In this document: piece by piece, positions 17,276 to 27,580 of the stretch
How positions within the stretch are numbered: position 1 is the first letter of the stretch
Layout: every line of letters starts with the position of its first letter
Assembly (NCBI GenBank): GCA_964540815.1
Contig: CAZIOH010000086.1
Location: forward strand, 1-28,968
Origin: CAZIOH01 sp964540815
GTDB taxonomy: Bacteria; Myxococcota_A; Polyangia; Fen-1088
Length of the DNA: 28,968 bases
Direction of reading: 5' to 3'
Position numbers and translations under genes: made by a program
Notes under the pieces: model-generated
The model's input: the letters and a program-made list of their open reading frames with translations, nothing else
Database searches by the model: none
What the model was told of the DNA's origin: nothing

Positions 17276-18354
17276 CGGGGGTGCAGTATCCACACTGCAG
17301 GCCATCCTCCGCGACGAAGGCCTCCTGCATCGGGTGCAGCGCATCGCCGTGGGCGGCCTTCGATGGTGGTGATCTTCGCTCCGTTCGCCGTCACCGCCAG
17401 GGTGAGACACGCAAGGACGCGCTGTCCGTCGATGAGGACGGTGCAAGCGCCGCACTGCCCATGATCGCAGCCGTTCTTGGTGCCCGCCAGGCGCTCGCGC
17501 AGGACATCGAGCACACTCGCCCGCGCGTCGACCCGCAGGGTGTGGGTGTGATCATTGACCCGCCAGGTGATCTCGACCTCGGGAGGCACGCCCGCCGCGC
17601 GGTCATCGGGCGGAGACGTGCTCGTCACTCCGGCTCCGGCGGCCGACGCGGGAGCCCCATCGCGCCCCAGGACGAGCCACGCGGCCGTCACCAGGCTGCC
17701 GACCACGAGCTCGCGGCGCGACGGCTGCCAGCCCGAGCGGCCGACCGGGGCAGTCGGTCCGCCGTCAGCGTCGGAGCGATGGTCGTCCCGGGACGCCACC
17801 TGCGGATCGCCCAGCCCATCGCGCGCGCAGAGCGCCCGGCCGGCGAGCTCGAGCGCCTGCACCACCGAGGCGAACGTGGGATCCCGATCGGCCCCCACGC
17901 TCGGTGCGTGGACGAAGCGGACGATCCCCGCGTCATCGATCACGAACAGGGCCGAGGGCGTGCCCGGGTGAACCCCGTATCGGGTGCGCAGGGCCAGGAG
18001 GTCCGGGCCGCTCCCGGTGTCCACCGAGGCGAACAGCTCGAGCTCGTCGTCGGGTCGGAAGCACCACAGTGCGTCCTCGGCCGCGACCAGCAACACCGCG
18101 CCGAGGCCGCGCAGCTCGGCGCGCGCACCGCCGAGGGCTTCATCGGCGGCGCACGTCGGGTCCCAGCCGGTCAGGAACGCCAGGACCAATGGTTGCCCCG
18201 TGAAGCTCGCCAGGGTGATGGCGTCGAGACCGCCGACGGAGACGGCAAATGGTGGAGCGGCCCGTCCGCAAGCGGGAGCTCCCGCGGGCGCGGCGGGCGG
18301 ATCTTGCAGCGGCTCATCCATGCACATCGGAGCGCCAGATCCTTCAATTCCCAT
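17274..18354 (-). pseudogene. Redoxin / 2Fe-2S fusion, small subunit of oxidoreductase, frameshifted and 3'-truncated
   Basis: The first ~190 residues form an AhpC/TSA-like redoxin domain (PLVLAFLTGWDPTC with C68, GVHPGTPSALFVIDDAGIVRFVHA). A twin-arginine-like segment follows (PSRRELVVGSLVTAAWLVLG, R213-R214), then a plant-type ferredoxin domain with GCDHGQCGACTVLIDGQRVLAC (first Cys at 296). After ITTIEG near 17355 the frame shifts: GDALHPMQEAFVAEDG and LQCGYCTPG, the second 2Fe-2S domain, read in another frame. This fits loss of two bases, since inserting them gives EGLAHGDALHP. The gene then stops making sense at CTPG (about 17275), where it joins the medium subunit. Start ATG 18354 is uncertain; ATG 18321 is possible. 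Intact relatives would deliver electrons from aldehyde or purine oxidation. Confidence 0.78.
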
Positions 18355-18460
18355 GCCGTCCCGTGCCTGCTGGTCTCCTGCGCCGCCCCTGGAGCGGCGA
18401 GCGCCGCAGTCACTTCACAGAAACGACGGGGCTGCCTGGTTCTCCCCGGGGTTTCGAAAA

Positions 18461-18474
18461 CGAACACTCGTTCG
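18461..18474. promoter_or_regulatory. 14-bp dyad CGAAC-N4-GTTCG
   Basis: CGAACACTCGTTCG lies about 43 bases upstream of the GG of the -24/-12 candidate at 18515-18531, a plausible place for an activator site, in the ~207-bp divergent gap (18355-18561). Binding partner unknown. Nothing else in this gap is clear. Confidence 0.35.
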
Positions 18475-18514
18475 GCGGGCTCAGCTTCCACCTTCCACTT
18501 CCCACGGCCTTCGC

Positions 18515-18531
18515 CGGGCACCGTGGTTGCA
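18515..18531 (+). promoter_or_regulatory. Sigma-54-type -24/-12 promoter candidate (SRPBCC-ADH operon)
   Basis: CGGGCACCGTGGTTGCA has GG-N10-GC spacing with GGCAC in the -24 half and a perfect TTGCA -12 half. The predicted start near 18542 leaves a ~20-base leader holding the AAGGAGG ribosome site, correct geometry for the ATG at 18562. This is the best placed of the four candidates. Confidence 0.58.
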
Positions 18532-18561
18532 GCTGGGCAGCCGTTTCGAAGGAGGAACGAC

Positions 18562-19728
18562 ATGGAAACACGACCTGAACGGACGAAAGTCGACCGACCG
18601 ATCATCTCTGCCGCGAGGCAGCCGGCGACCGACGCCGGAGCCAGCGGACTGGCGGCCCGAGCTCCTGAAGCGGACACCCGGGGCGCGCCCCGCGCGCGCG
18701 CGACCGGCGGTTGGGCGCGGGGTCTCGGCTGGTTCGGCGTCGGGCTAGGGGCAGCCGAGCTGCTCGCGCCCTCCGCCCTCCTGGGATTGCTCGGTCTCCG
18801 CAGCACGCGGAGACGTCGCCGGATCCTGAGGGCCCTCGGGGCCCGTGAGGTCGGCTCGAGCCTGGCGCTGCTCACCTCACCCAGGCCCGGCCGATGGCTC
18901 TGGTCCCGGGTCGCCGGGGACCTCGTCGATCTGGCCCTCATCGGCGGCGGCGCGCTCGCCGATCGGCGCACCCGTGCCGATCGAGCGTCGGTCGGTCTCG
19001 CCGCGGTGACGGTCGTGACGGCGGTCGATCTCTGGGCCAGCCTTCGCCGAGGCGATCCGGACCGAGGCCATGGCGCGACGGCGGTCGCGCGGTCCTCATC
19101 CCCCACGTCGTCCACCACCGCCCATGGCGTCCCGATCTCCGCCGTCATCACCATCCAGCGGCCGGCGGCCGAGATCTACGACCTGTGGCGCGACTTCGAG
19201 AACCTGCCGCGGTTCATGAGCCACCTCCAGCGCGTCGAGGTCCGCGATCCGCTGAGCTCCCGCTGGCACGCCTCGGTGACGGGCCGTGACGCGCTGGCGT
19301 GGGACGCCGTCATCGTGGAGGATCGACCGAGCGAGCGCATCGCCTGGCACTCGGTCGAGGGCGCGCCCTTCGAGCACACGGGCGAGGTGCGCTTCGTGAG
19401 CGCACCCGGTGGCCGAGGCACCGAGGTGCACCTCAGAATGAATCTCCTCCCGGGGGCGGGCGCGGCGGCCAAGCTGACCGGAGCGGCCAACCTCGAGAAG
19501 GCGGCCAGCACCCTGGGGAGGCTGGTCCGCCGCTTGCCAGAGCAGCTCATCGCCGCCGATCTGAAGCGCCTGAAGCAGCTGCTGGAGACGGGCGAGATCA
19601 CGAGGTCCGACGCCAGCATCCACGAGGGCATGCATCCGGCACGTCCCGATGGGGATCGAGGACCACGGGCGGCCTGGTCGCCCGGGAATGGACCACGAGC
19701 CGCCGCCACGGGGGGGCCCGAGACATGA
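18562..19728 (+). CDS. Membrane-anchored SRPBCC (cyclase/dehydrase-like) protein
   Basis: A 388-residue protein. After a charged N-terminus (1-50) comes a membrane region (about 52-160: GLGWFGVGLGAAELLAPSALLGLLGL, a basic RSTRRRRR loop, ALGAREVGSSLALL, LVDLALIGGGAL, AAVTVVTAVDLW). An SRPBCC/Coq10-like lipid-binding fold follows (about 190-340: ISAVITIQRPAAEIYDLWRDFENLPRFMSHLQRVEV, DRPSERIAWHSVEG, GRGTEVHLRMNL). The C-terminal ~40 residues are disordered. Such proteins are thought to bind hydrophobic ligands; no enzyme activity can be assigned. The ATG at 18562 is set by the ribosome site GAAGGAGG just upstream. Its stop overlaps the ADH start as ATGA, so the two are coupled. A similar SRPBCC-ADH pairing is common in soil bacteria (recollection, not checked). 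Confidence 0.86.
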   Translation: METRPERTKVDRPIISAARQPATDAGASGLAARAPEADTRGAPRARATGGWARGLGWFGVGLGAAELLAPSALLGLLGLRSTRRRRRILRALGAREVGSSLALLTSPRPGRWLWSRVAGDLVDLALIGGGALADRRTRADRASVGLAAVTVVTAVDLWASLRRGDPDRGHGATAVARSSSPTSSTTAHGVPISAVITIQRPAAEIYDLWRDFENLPRFMSHLQRVEVRDPLSSRWHASVTGRDALAWDAVIVEDRPSERIAWHSVEGAPFEHTGEVRFVSAPGGRGTEVHLRMNLLPGAGAAAKLTGAANLEKAASTLGRLVRRLPEQLIAADLKRLKQLLETGEITRSDASIHEGMHPARPDGDRGPRAAWSPGNGPRAAATGGPET

Positions 19729-20897
19729 GAGCCAATTGCTGGGAAGGCAAGAAGAAGGTCCGCGTCGAGACGGTACCGGACCCGCGCATCTTGAACGAAA
19801 GGGATGCGATCGTGAAGGTCACGGCGACCGCGATCTGCGGCTCGGATCTGCACCTCTACAACGGCCTCATCCCCTCGATGGAGAAGGGCGACGTGCTCGG
19901 CCACGAGTTCATGGGCGAGGTCGTCGAGACCGGACGCGGTGTGAAGAAGCTGAAGATCGGCGACCGGGTGGTGGTCCCCTTCCCCATCGCCTGCGGCCAG
20001 TGCACGATGTGCCACGAGAGGCTCTTCTCTCTGTGTGAGAACAGCAACCCCAACGCCTGGATGGCCGAGATGCTGTGGGGCCACTCCCCTTCCGGCCTCT
20101 TCGGTTACTCCCACGTGCTCGGCGGCTACGCCGGCGGGCAAGCGGAGTACGTGCGGGTCCCCTTCGCCGACGTGGGCCCGATCAAGATCCCGGCCGGGCT
20201 CCCCGACGAGCAGGTGCTGTTCCTGTCGGACATCTTTCCCACCGGCTACATGGGCGCCGAGATGTGTGAGATCACGCCGGGAAAGGTGATCGCGGTGTGG
20301 GGCGCGGGGCCGGTGGGCCAGTTCGCCATCGCCAGCGCGCGGCTGCTCGGCGCGGAGCGGGTCATCGCCATCGATCGCTTCGATTATCGGCTGAAGATGG
20401 CCCGAGATCGGGCCGGCGCCACCCACACCATCGACTACGAGAAGGAGAACGTCCACGATGCCCTGCGCGAGCTGACCGGCGGCCGCGGCCCGGACGCGTG
20501 CATCGACGCGGTGGGCGCCGAGGCCCATGGCCACGGGCTCCAGTATGCCTACGACCGCGCCAAGCAAGCCCTGATGCTGGAGACCGAGCGGCCGATCGCC
20601 CTGCGTGAAGCCATCCGCGCCTGCCGCAACGGTGGGATCGTGTCCGTGGTGGGCGTGTATGGCGGGCTCATCGACAAGTTCCCCATGGGATCGTTGCTGA
20701 ACCGCGGCCTGACCATGCGCGGTGGGCAGTGTCACGTGCAGCGCTACCTCGAGCCGCTGCTCGGCCGCATCGAGCGCGGCGAGATCGATCCCAGCTTCGT
20801 CATCACGCATCGCATGCGCCTCGATCAGGCGCCAGAGGCCTTCGAGATGTTCCTGACCAAGCGAGACAACTGCGAGAAGGTCGTCCTCTCCCCTTGA
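19725..20897 (+). CDS. Zinc-dependent alcohol dehydrogenase, formaldehyde-dehydrogenase-like
   Basis: A 390-residue medium-chain dehydrogenase that would oxidise an alcohol or aldehyde adduct with NAD(P). The GroES-like domain has the catalytic zinc ligands C38 (ICGSD) and H60-E61 (GHEFMGEVVE). The structural zinc loop has C90, C93, C96 and C104 (CGQCTMCHERLFSLC). The Rossmann domain shows VWGAGPVGQFAIASARLLGA and VIAIDRFDYRLKMA. Long inserts (NAWMAEMLWGHSPSGLFGYSH, and an extended loop around VHDALRELTGGRGPDACIDAVG) resemble the glutathione-independent formaldehyde dehydrogenase-like branch. ATG 19725 overlaps the SRPBCC stop. The substrate is unknown; a detoxification role fits the neighbours. 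Confidence 0.93.
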   Translation: MRANCWEGKKKVRVETVPDPRILNERDAIVKVTATAICGSDLHLYNGLIPSMEKGDVLGHEFMGEVVETGRGVKKLKIGDRVVVPFPIACGQCTMCHERLFSLCENSNPNAWMAEMLWGHSPSGLFGYSHVLGGYAGGQAEYVRVPFADVGPIKIPAGLPDEQVLFLSDIFPTGYMGAEMCEITPGKVIAVWGAGPVGQFAIASARLLGAERVIAIDRFDYRLKMARDRAGATHTIDYEKENVHDALRELTGGRGPDACIDAVGAEAHGHGLQYAYDRAKQALMLETERPIALREAIRACRNGGIVSVVGVYGGLIDKFPMGSLLNRGLTMRGGQCHVQRYLEPLLGRIERGEIDPSFVITHRMRLDQAPEAFEMFLTKRDNCEKVVLSP

Positions 20898-20978
20898 CCG
20901 GGGCGGACCGCCCGGGCTGTCTGCTCGGGGTGACGGGCCTCCACCCCAGGTGTCCGGTCGGTGACAGGAGGCCACGAG

Positions 20979-21053
20979 ATGCGGCTGTACCAGGATGAAA
21001 GTGAGGATGAAGGTGCTCGGGTACGACGTTGGCACGACGCTGGCAAAGCCTGA
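20979..21053 (+). CDS. Possible 24-residue small ORF with strong ribosome site
   Basis: ATG at 20979 follows AGGAGG (20966-20971) at a seven-base spacing and encodes MRLYQDESEDEGARVRRW to a TGA at 21051-21053. It is the only strong ribosome site in the 207-bp gap between ADH and hemerythrin. Against it: no recognisable family, and it overlaps the -24/-12 candidate at 21029-21045. It could be a leader peptide at the end of the ADH operon or the remnant of a lost gene. Confidence 0.28.
   Translation: MRLYQDESEDEGARVRRWHDAGKA
21029..21045 (+). promoter_or_regulatory. Sigma-54-type -24/-12 promoter candidate (hemerythrin)
   Basis: TTGGCACG-ACGC-TGGCA has GG-N10-GC spacing, a perfect -24 half, and one mismatch in the -12 half (TGGCA for TTGCA). 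The predicted start near 21056 gives a ~50-base leader to the hemerythrin ATG at 21105. Confidence 0.55.
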
Positions 21054-21085
21054 TCCAAGAGCCTGATTCAAGAGTCTGATCCATC
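21047..21085 (+). repeat. Three 13-bp tandem repeats in the hemerythrin leader
   Basis: AGCCTGATCCAAG (21047-21059), AGCCTGATTCAAG (21060-21072) and AGTCTGATCCATC (21073-21085) are adjacent 13-bp units differing at one to four positions. They run from just after the -12 element to 19 bases before the start codon, so they could be regulator or RNA-binding sites. Confidence 0.7.
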
Positions 21086-21104
21086 ACAGAAAGGGAACCC
21101 AATC

Positions 21105-21590
21105 ATGAACGCCATAGAATTGCTCGAGTCGCAGCATCGCGAAGTGGAGAGCCTGTTCTCGAAGATCGAAAAGGCCAGGACGTCGGCGTCGAAGACCAAG
21201 CTGTTCGAGCAAATTGCGGACAAGCTGGCGGTCCACGCCGCCATCGAAGAGCACCACTTCTACCCCGCGGTGAAGGAGAAGCGGACCGAGGACATCCTGC
21301 TCGAATCGCTGGAGGAGCACCTCGCGATCAAGCGTGTCCTCGCCGACCTGCTGGACCTGGACGCCGGTGACGAGACCTTCGATGCCAAGCTGAAGGTGCT
21401 GAAGGAGGAGGTTGAGCATCACGTCGGGGAAGAGGAGAGCGATCTGTTTCCCAAGGTGCGAGCCGTGATCGACGAGGACCAGCTCGAGGCCATCGGGCAG
21501 GAGATGAGCGACGAGCAGGTCGAGCTCGAAGAGCAGGGCGATCCACGAAACGCCGTCCCGGCAGAGACCGGCCAGGCTGCCTCCATCTGA
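21105..21590 (+). CDS. Hemerythrin HHE-domain protein
   Basis: A 161-residue four-helix protein expected to hold a di-iron centre that binds O2 or senses redox and nitrosative stress. It opens with MNAIELLESQHREVESLF (H11), then LAVHAAIEEHHFYPAV, SLEEHLAIKRVLADLL and VEHHVGEEESDLFP, which supply the His and acidic ligands in the usual order. An acidic C-terminal tail (DEQVELEEQGDP) follows. The ATG at 21105 has a moderate ribosome site (AAAGGGA about ten bases upstream). It appears to be transcribed alone, with its own -24/-12 candidate and a stem-loop after it. Confidence 0.92.
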   Translation: MNAIELLESQHREVESLFSKIEKARTSASKTKLFEQIADKLAVHAAIEEHHFYPAVKEKRTEDILLESLEEHLAIKRVLADLLDLDAGDETFDAKLKVLKEEVEHHVGEEESDLFPKVRAVIDEDQLEAIGQEMSDEQVELEEQGDPRNAVPAETGQAASI

Positions 21591-21645
21591 GGAGGGCCGG
21601 GGGGCAGGCGCGCCGGGACCCCGCCCAAGGCCTCGTCAGCTCCAC

Positions 21646-21677
21646 CCTGGTCGGCGCTCGAGAGGGCGCCGACCAGG
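21646..21677 (+). terminator. 12-bp stem-loop after hemerythrin
   Basis: CCTGGTCGGCGC (21646-21657) pairs perfectly with 21666-21677 across an eight-base loop, 56 bp after the hemerythrin stop. No T-tract follows, so it may be a factor-assisted terminator or mRNA-stabilising stem. Confidence 0.5.
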
Positions 21678-21745
21678 CGTCCGCCGACCGGCTGCGGAGC
21701 GCGGAGCCCTCGACAACCCGAGGTCCCCTGGGCCATGCTCCCGCC

Positions 21746-22528
21746 ATGAACAACCAGGGACGTTTCGTTTGGTACGAGCTTCTCACCAGCGATCTGCCGG
21801 CCGCCATCGCCTTCTACGCCGAGGTCGTCGGGTGGAGGACCCAGCCCTTCGGGGACGGCAGCGACTACACGATGTGGGTCGGCGACCAGGGTCCTCTCGG
21901 CGGCTTGACCCTGCTCCCCGCCGCCGCGAAACAGATGGGCGCTCCGCCATACTGGCAAGCCAACGTCGAGGTGGCCGACCTCGACGGGTCCGTCGTCAAG
22001 GTGAAGAAGCTGGGGGGAAAGATCCACCATCAGGAGGACGTGCCGTCGGTCGGACGCTTCGCGGTGATCGGCGATCCGCAGGGCGCCGTGATCTCGATCT
22101 TCACCCCGTCGAGCGACATGCCAGCGCACGACAGCAGCAAGCCCGGTGAATTCTCGTGGCACGAGCTCTACACCACCGACCACGAGGCGGCCTTCAACTT
22201 CTATCATGAGATCGTCGGCTGGGAGCGGCTCGGCGAATTCGACATGGGCCCCATGGGCAAGTACCTCCTGTGGGGGCGCGGGGGCAAGCAACTCGGCGGC
22301 ATGATGACGACCCCGAAGGGAATGACGACGCCCGACGGGCGCGAGGTTCCACCGTCGTGGATGTACTACGTGACGACGGCCGACCTCGACGGAGCCCTGG
22401 CCCGTGCCAAGGCGAAGGGTGCGCGCGTGCTCAACGGCCCCATGGACGTCCCGGGCGGTCAGCGAATCGTGCAGTTGCTGGATCCACAGGGCGCCGCGTT
22501 CGCGCTCGTGACCCCGCCAAAGGCCTAG
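21746..22528 (+). CDS. Double VOC (glyoxalase/bleomycin-resistance-like) protein
   Basis: A 260-residue protein of two vicinal-oxygen-chelate domains. Domain 1 (about 5-125) opens with GRFVWYELLTSDLPAAIAFYAEVVGW and ends GDPQGAVISIFTP. Domain 2 (about 133-258) opens with GEFSWHELYTTDHEAAFNFYHEIVGW and ends LLDPQGAAFALVTP. Tandem VOC proteins of this type occur widely; some relate to actinobacterial antigen CFP-30B, and substrates are mostly unknown. H139 and E182-like positions could bind metal, but I cannot confirm a site. No ribosome site stands out before ATG 21746. Its stop lies seven bases from the convergent treS stop. Confidence 0.9.
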   Translation: MNNQGRFVWYELLTSDLPAAIAFYAEVVGWRTQPFGDGSDYTMWVGDQGPLGGLTLLPAAAKQMGAPPYWQANVEVADLDGSVVKVKKLGGKIHHQEDVPSVGRFAVIGDPQGAVISIFTPSSDMPAHDSSKPGEFSWHELYTTDHEAAFNFYHEIVGWERLGEFDMGPMGKYLLWGRGGKQLGGMMTTPKGMTTPDGREVPPSWMYYVTTADLDGALARAKAKGARVLNGPMDVPGGQRIVQLLDPQGAAFALVTPPKA

Positions 22529-22535
22529 GACCGCC

Positions 22536-25880
<3,345 letters not shown>

Positions 25881-26050
25881 GGACGGGCGCACCGGCGGTG
25901 GGCCCGGAGGTCCTCGAGGTCCCTGAGTGAGAGAGAGGCGGAGCCCATGTGTCAGCCGCCCGGAACCTAAGCACGAATCCCCGGCCCACAAGGACCGGGC
26001 GCGCGGCCCCGGCACCGGCGCCCGCCCCTGGTTCGCGCCGCCCGCCCGTT

Positions 26051-27487
26051 CTACTTCGAAGGCGGCGCGCTCGGCGGGAGCCGCACCACCGCCATGGGGG
26101 CCTTGGGCGCGCTCCGGTACTCGTGCATCTTGTACTGGATCTTGCGCGCGCTGATGCCGAGCACCTCCGCTGCCTCGCTGGTCGAGCCGCCGGTCGCCTC
26201 GAGGGTCTTGGTGATGGCGTAGCGCTCGATCTCCTCGAGGGTGGTGCCCGGAATGGTCACCCCATCGCGCGGCGTCGGGCTCCGCACCTCGGGCGGCAGG
26301 TGCCGCGGCAAGATCCACGGTCCGTCGCACAGCACCACCGCCCGCTCGATCACGTTCTCCAGCTCACCGACGTTGCCAGGCCACGCGTGGGCGGCCAGCA
26401 CCAGCAGCGCGTCGGACGAGAATCCGGTGATGGACTTGCCGTGCACCAGACCGAGCAGCCGTCCCAGCAGGTGGCGGCACAGCGGCCCGACGTCCTCGGG
26501 GCGCTCGCGCAGCGGGGGGAGGTGCAGGCTGAACACCGACAGCCGGTAGTAGAGATCCTCGCGGAAACGCCCCGTCGCGGCCTCGGCCTTCAAGTCGTGG
26601 CGGCTGGCTGCCAGCACCCGCACATCGGCGCGCTGGGGCTCGGTTCCCCCCACGCGCTCGAAGGTTCCGGCCTCGAGGAATCCGAGCAGCCGGGCCTGGA
26701 GCGGCAGCGGGACCGCCGCGATCTCGTCGAGGAACAACGTCCCGCCGTCGGCCTGGCGCAGCTTCCCGTCGGCGCGGCCGGGGGGCTCGGGGGTGCCCGC
26801 GCGGGCCCGCGCCGTCGGCGCCACACCGAAGAGCGCCGCCTCGAGGGCGGCCTCCCCCCACCCCTCGCAGGACAGCCGCACGAAGGGGCCGTCGGCCCGC
26901 GGGCTGCGGGTATGAATGGCGGTGGCGATCAGGTCCTTGCCGGTCCCCGACTCCCCGGTGACGAGGACGCTGCTGCGGGCCCCGGCCACCTGCACGACGG
27001 TGGCGGCCACCTGCTGCATCGCCGGCGAATCGCCGACCAGCTCGGGCAGACGCCCGACCCCTTCGGGCGCGCGCGATCTCGACCGCGCTGGCCCCACCGT
27101 GCGGGTGTGGCGCCGCAGGCGCAGCTGCTCGAGCTCGTGCTTCAGCACCCCGGTCAGCTCGGCGAGATCGAGCGGCTTGGTCAGGTAGTCGGCCGCCCCA
27201 TCCTTCATGGCGGTCACGGCGCTATCCACGCTCGCGAAGCCGGTCATGATGAGGACGCACACGTCCACGTCCTGGCTCCGGATCTTGCGCAGGAGCTCGA
27301 TCCCGTCCATCCCGGGCATCTTGAGATCGGTCAGCACCACATCCGGCGCGAAGTCCGCCAGCTTGCCGAGCGCCTTGAAGCCGTCCGCGGCGGTCTCGAC
27401 GGCGTAGCCCTCTACCCGCAACAGCTCGGAGAGGGCGGCGCGGGCCTGGCTGGCGTCGTCCACCACGAGGATCCGGGCCTTGCTCAT
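26051..27487 (-). CDS. NtrC-family response regulator lacking the GAFTGA loop
   Basis: A 478-residue regulator. Receiver domain 1-120 has D10-D11, phospho-acceptor D54 in VVLTDLKMPGMDG, and LTKPLD. The AAA+ domain (about 150-390) has Walker A GESGTGKD, Walker B GGTLFLDEI, and the arginine-finger block REDLYYRLSVFSLHLPPLRER. A Fis-type helix-turn-helix (about 420-465) has TSEAAEVLGISARKIQYKM. The sigma-54 contact loop is missing: where family members have LFGHEKGAFTGA, this one reads LFGVAPTARARAGTPEPPGR. It may therefore act without sigma-54, as known for a few NtrC-type proteins. Start ATG 27487 is chosen over GTG 27493 because the purine-rich ribosome site GAGGGGGG sits correctly for it. 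Lies upstream of treS and could regulate it; no partner kinase is in the window. Confidence 0.93.
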   Translation of the reverse strand: MSKARILVVDDASQARAALSELLRVEGYAVETAADGFKALGKLADFAPDVVLTDLKMPGMDGIELLRKIRSQDVDVCVLIMTGFASVDSAVTAMKDGAADYLTKPLDLAELTGVLKHELEQLRLRRHTRTVGPARSRSRAPEGVGRLPELVGDSPAMQQVAATVVQVAGARSSVLVTGESGTGKDLIATAIHTRSPRADGPFVRLSCEGWGEAALEAALFGVAPTARARAGTPEPPGRADGKLRQADGGTLFLDEIAAVPLPLQARLLGFLEAGTFERVGGTEPQRADVRVLAASRHDLKAEAATGRFREDLYYRLSVFSLHLPPLRERPEDVGPLCRHLLGRLLGLVHGKSITGFSSDALLVLAAHAWPGNVGELENVIERAVVLCDGPWILPRHLPPEVRSPTPRDGVTIPGTTLEEIERYAITKTLEATGGSTSEAAEVLGISARKIQYKMHEYRSAPKAPMAVVRLPPSAPPSK

Positions 27488-27537
27488 TGCCACGCCCCCC
27501 TCAGGTCCGTTCCCACATCCCGTCCTCGTCCTCGTCG

Positions 27538-27580
27538 CCGTCCTCGTTCCGCGACCGGACGCGACGTGGGACGAGGACGG
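27538..27580 (-). terminator. Stem-loop directly after the lipoprotein stop
   Basis: On the minus strand CCGTCCTCGTCCC (27580-27568) pairs with GGAACGAGGACGG (27550-27538) with one G-T wobble, loop 17 bases. It begins at the base after the TGA. Further CGAGGA repeats extend to about 27520. Probably a terminator between the lipoprotein and regulator genes; no T-tract. Confidence 0.45.

Noticed and set aside
15511..18354. A single 947-residue minus-strand protein
   Set aside because: Only its first third (redoxin and first 2Fe-2S domain) has homology-like blocks; after about 17355 the true subunit sequences lie in other frames.
18355..18380. GGCACGGGACGGCA on the minus strand as a sigma-54 promoter for the redoxin gene
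   Set aside because: Spacing is GG-N9-GC, one base short, and it is too close to the start codon.
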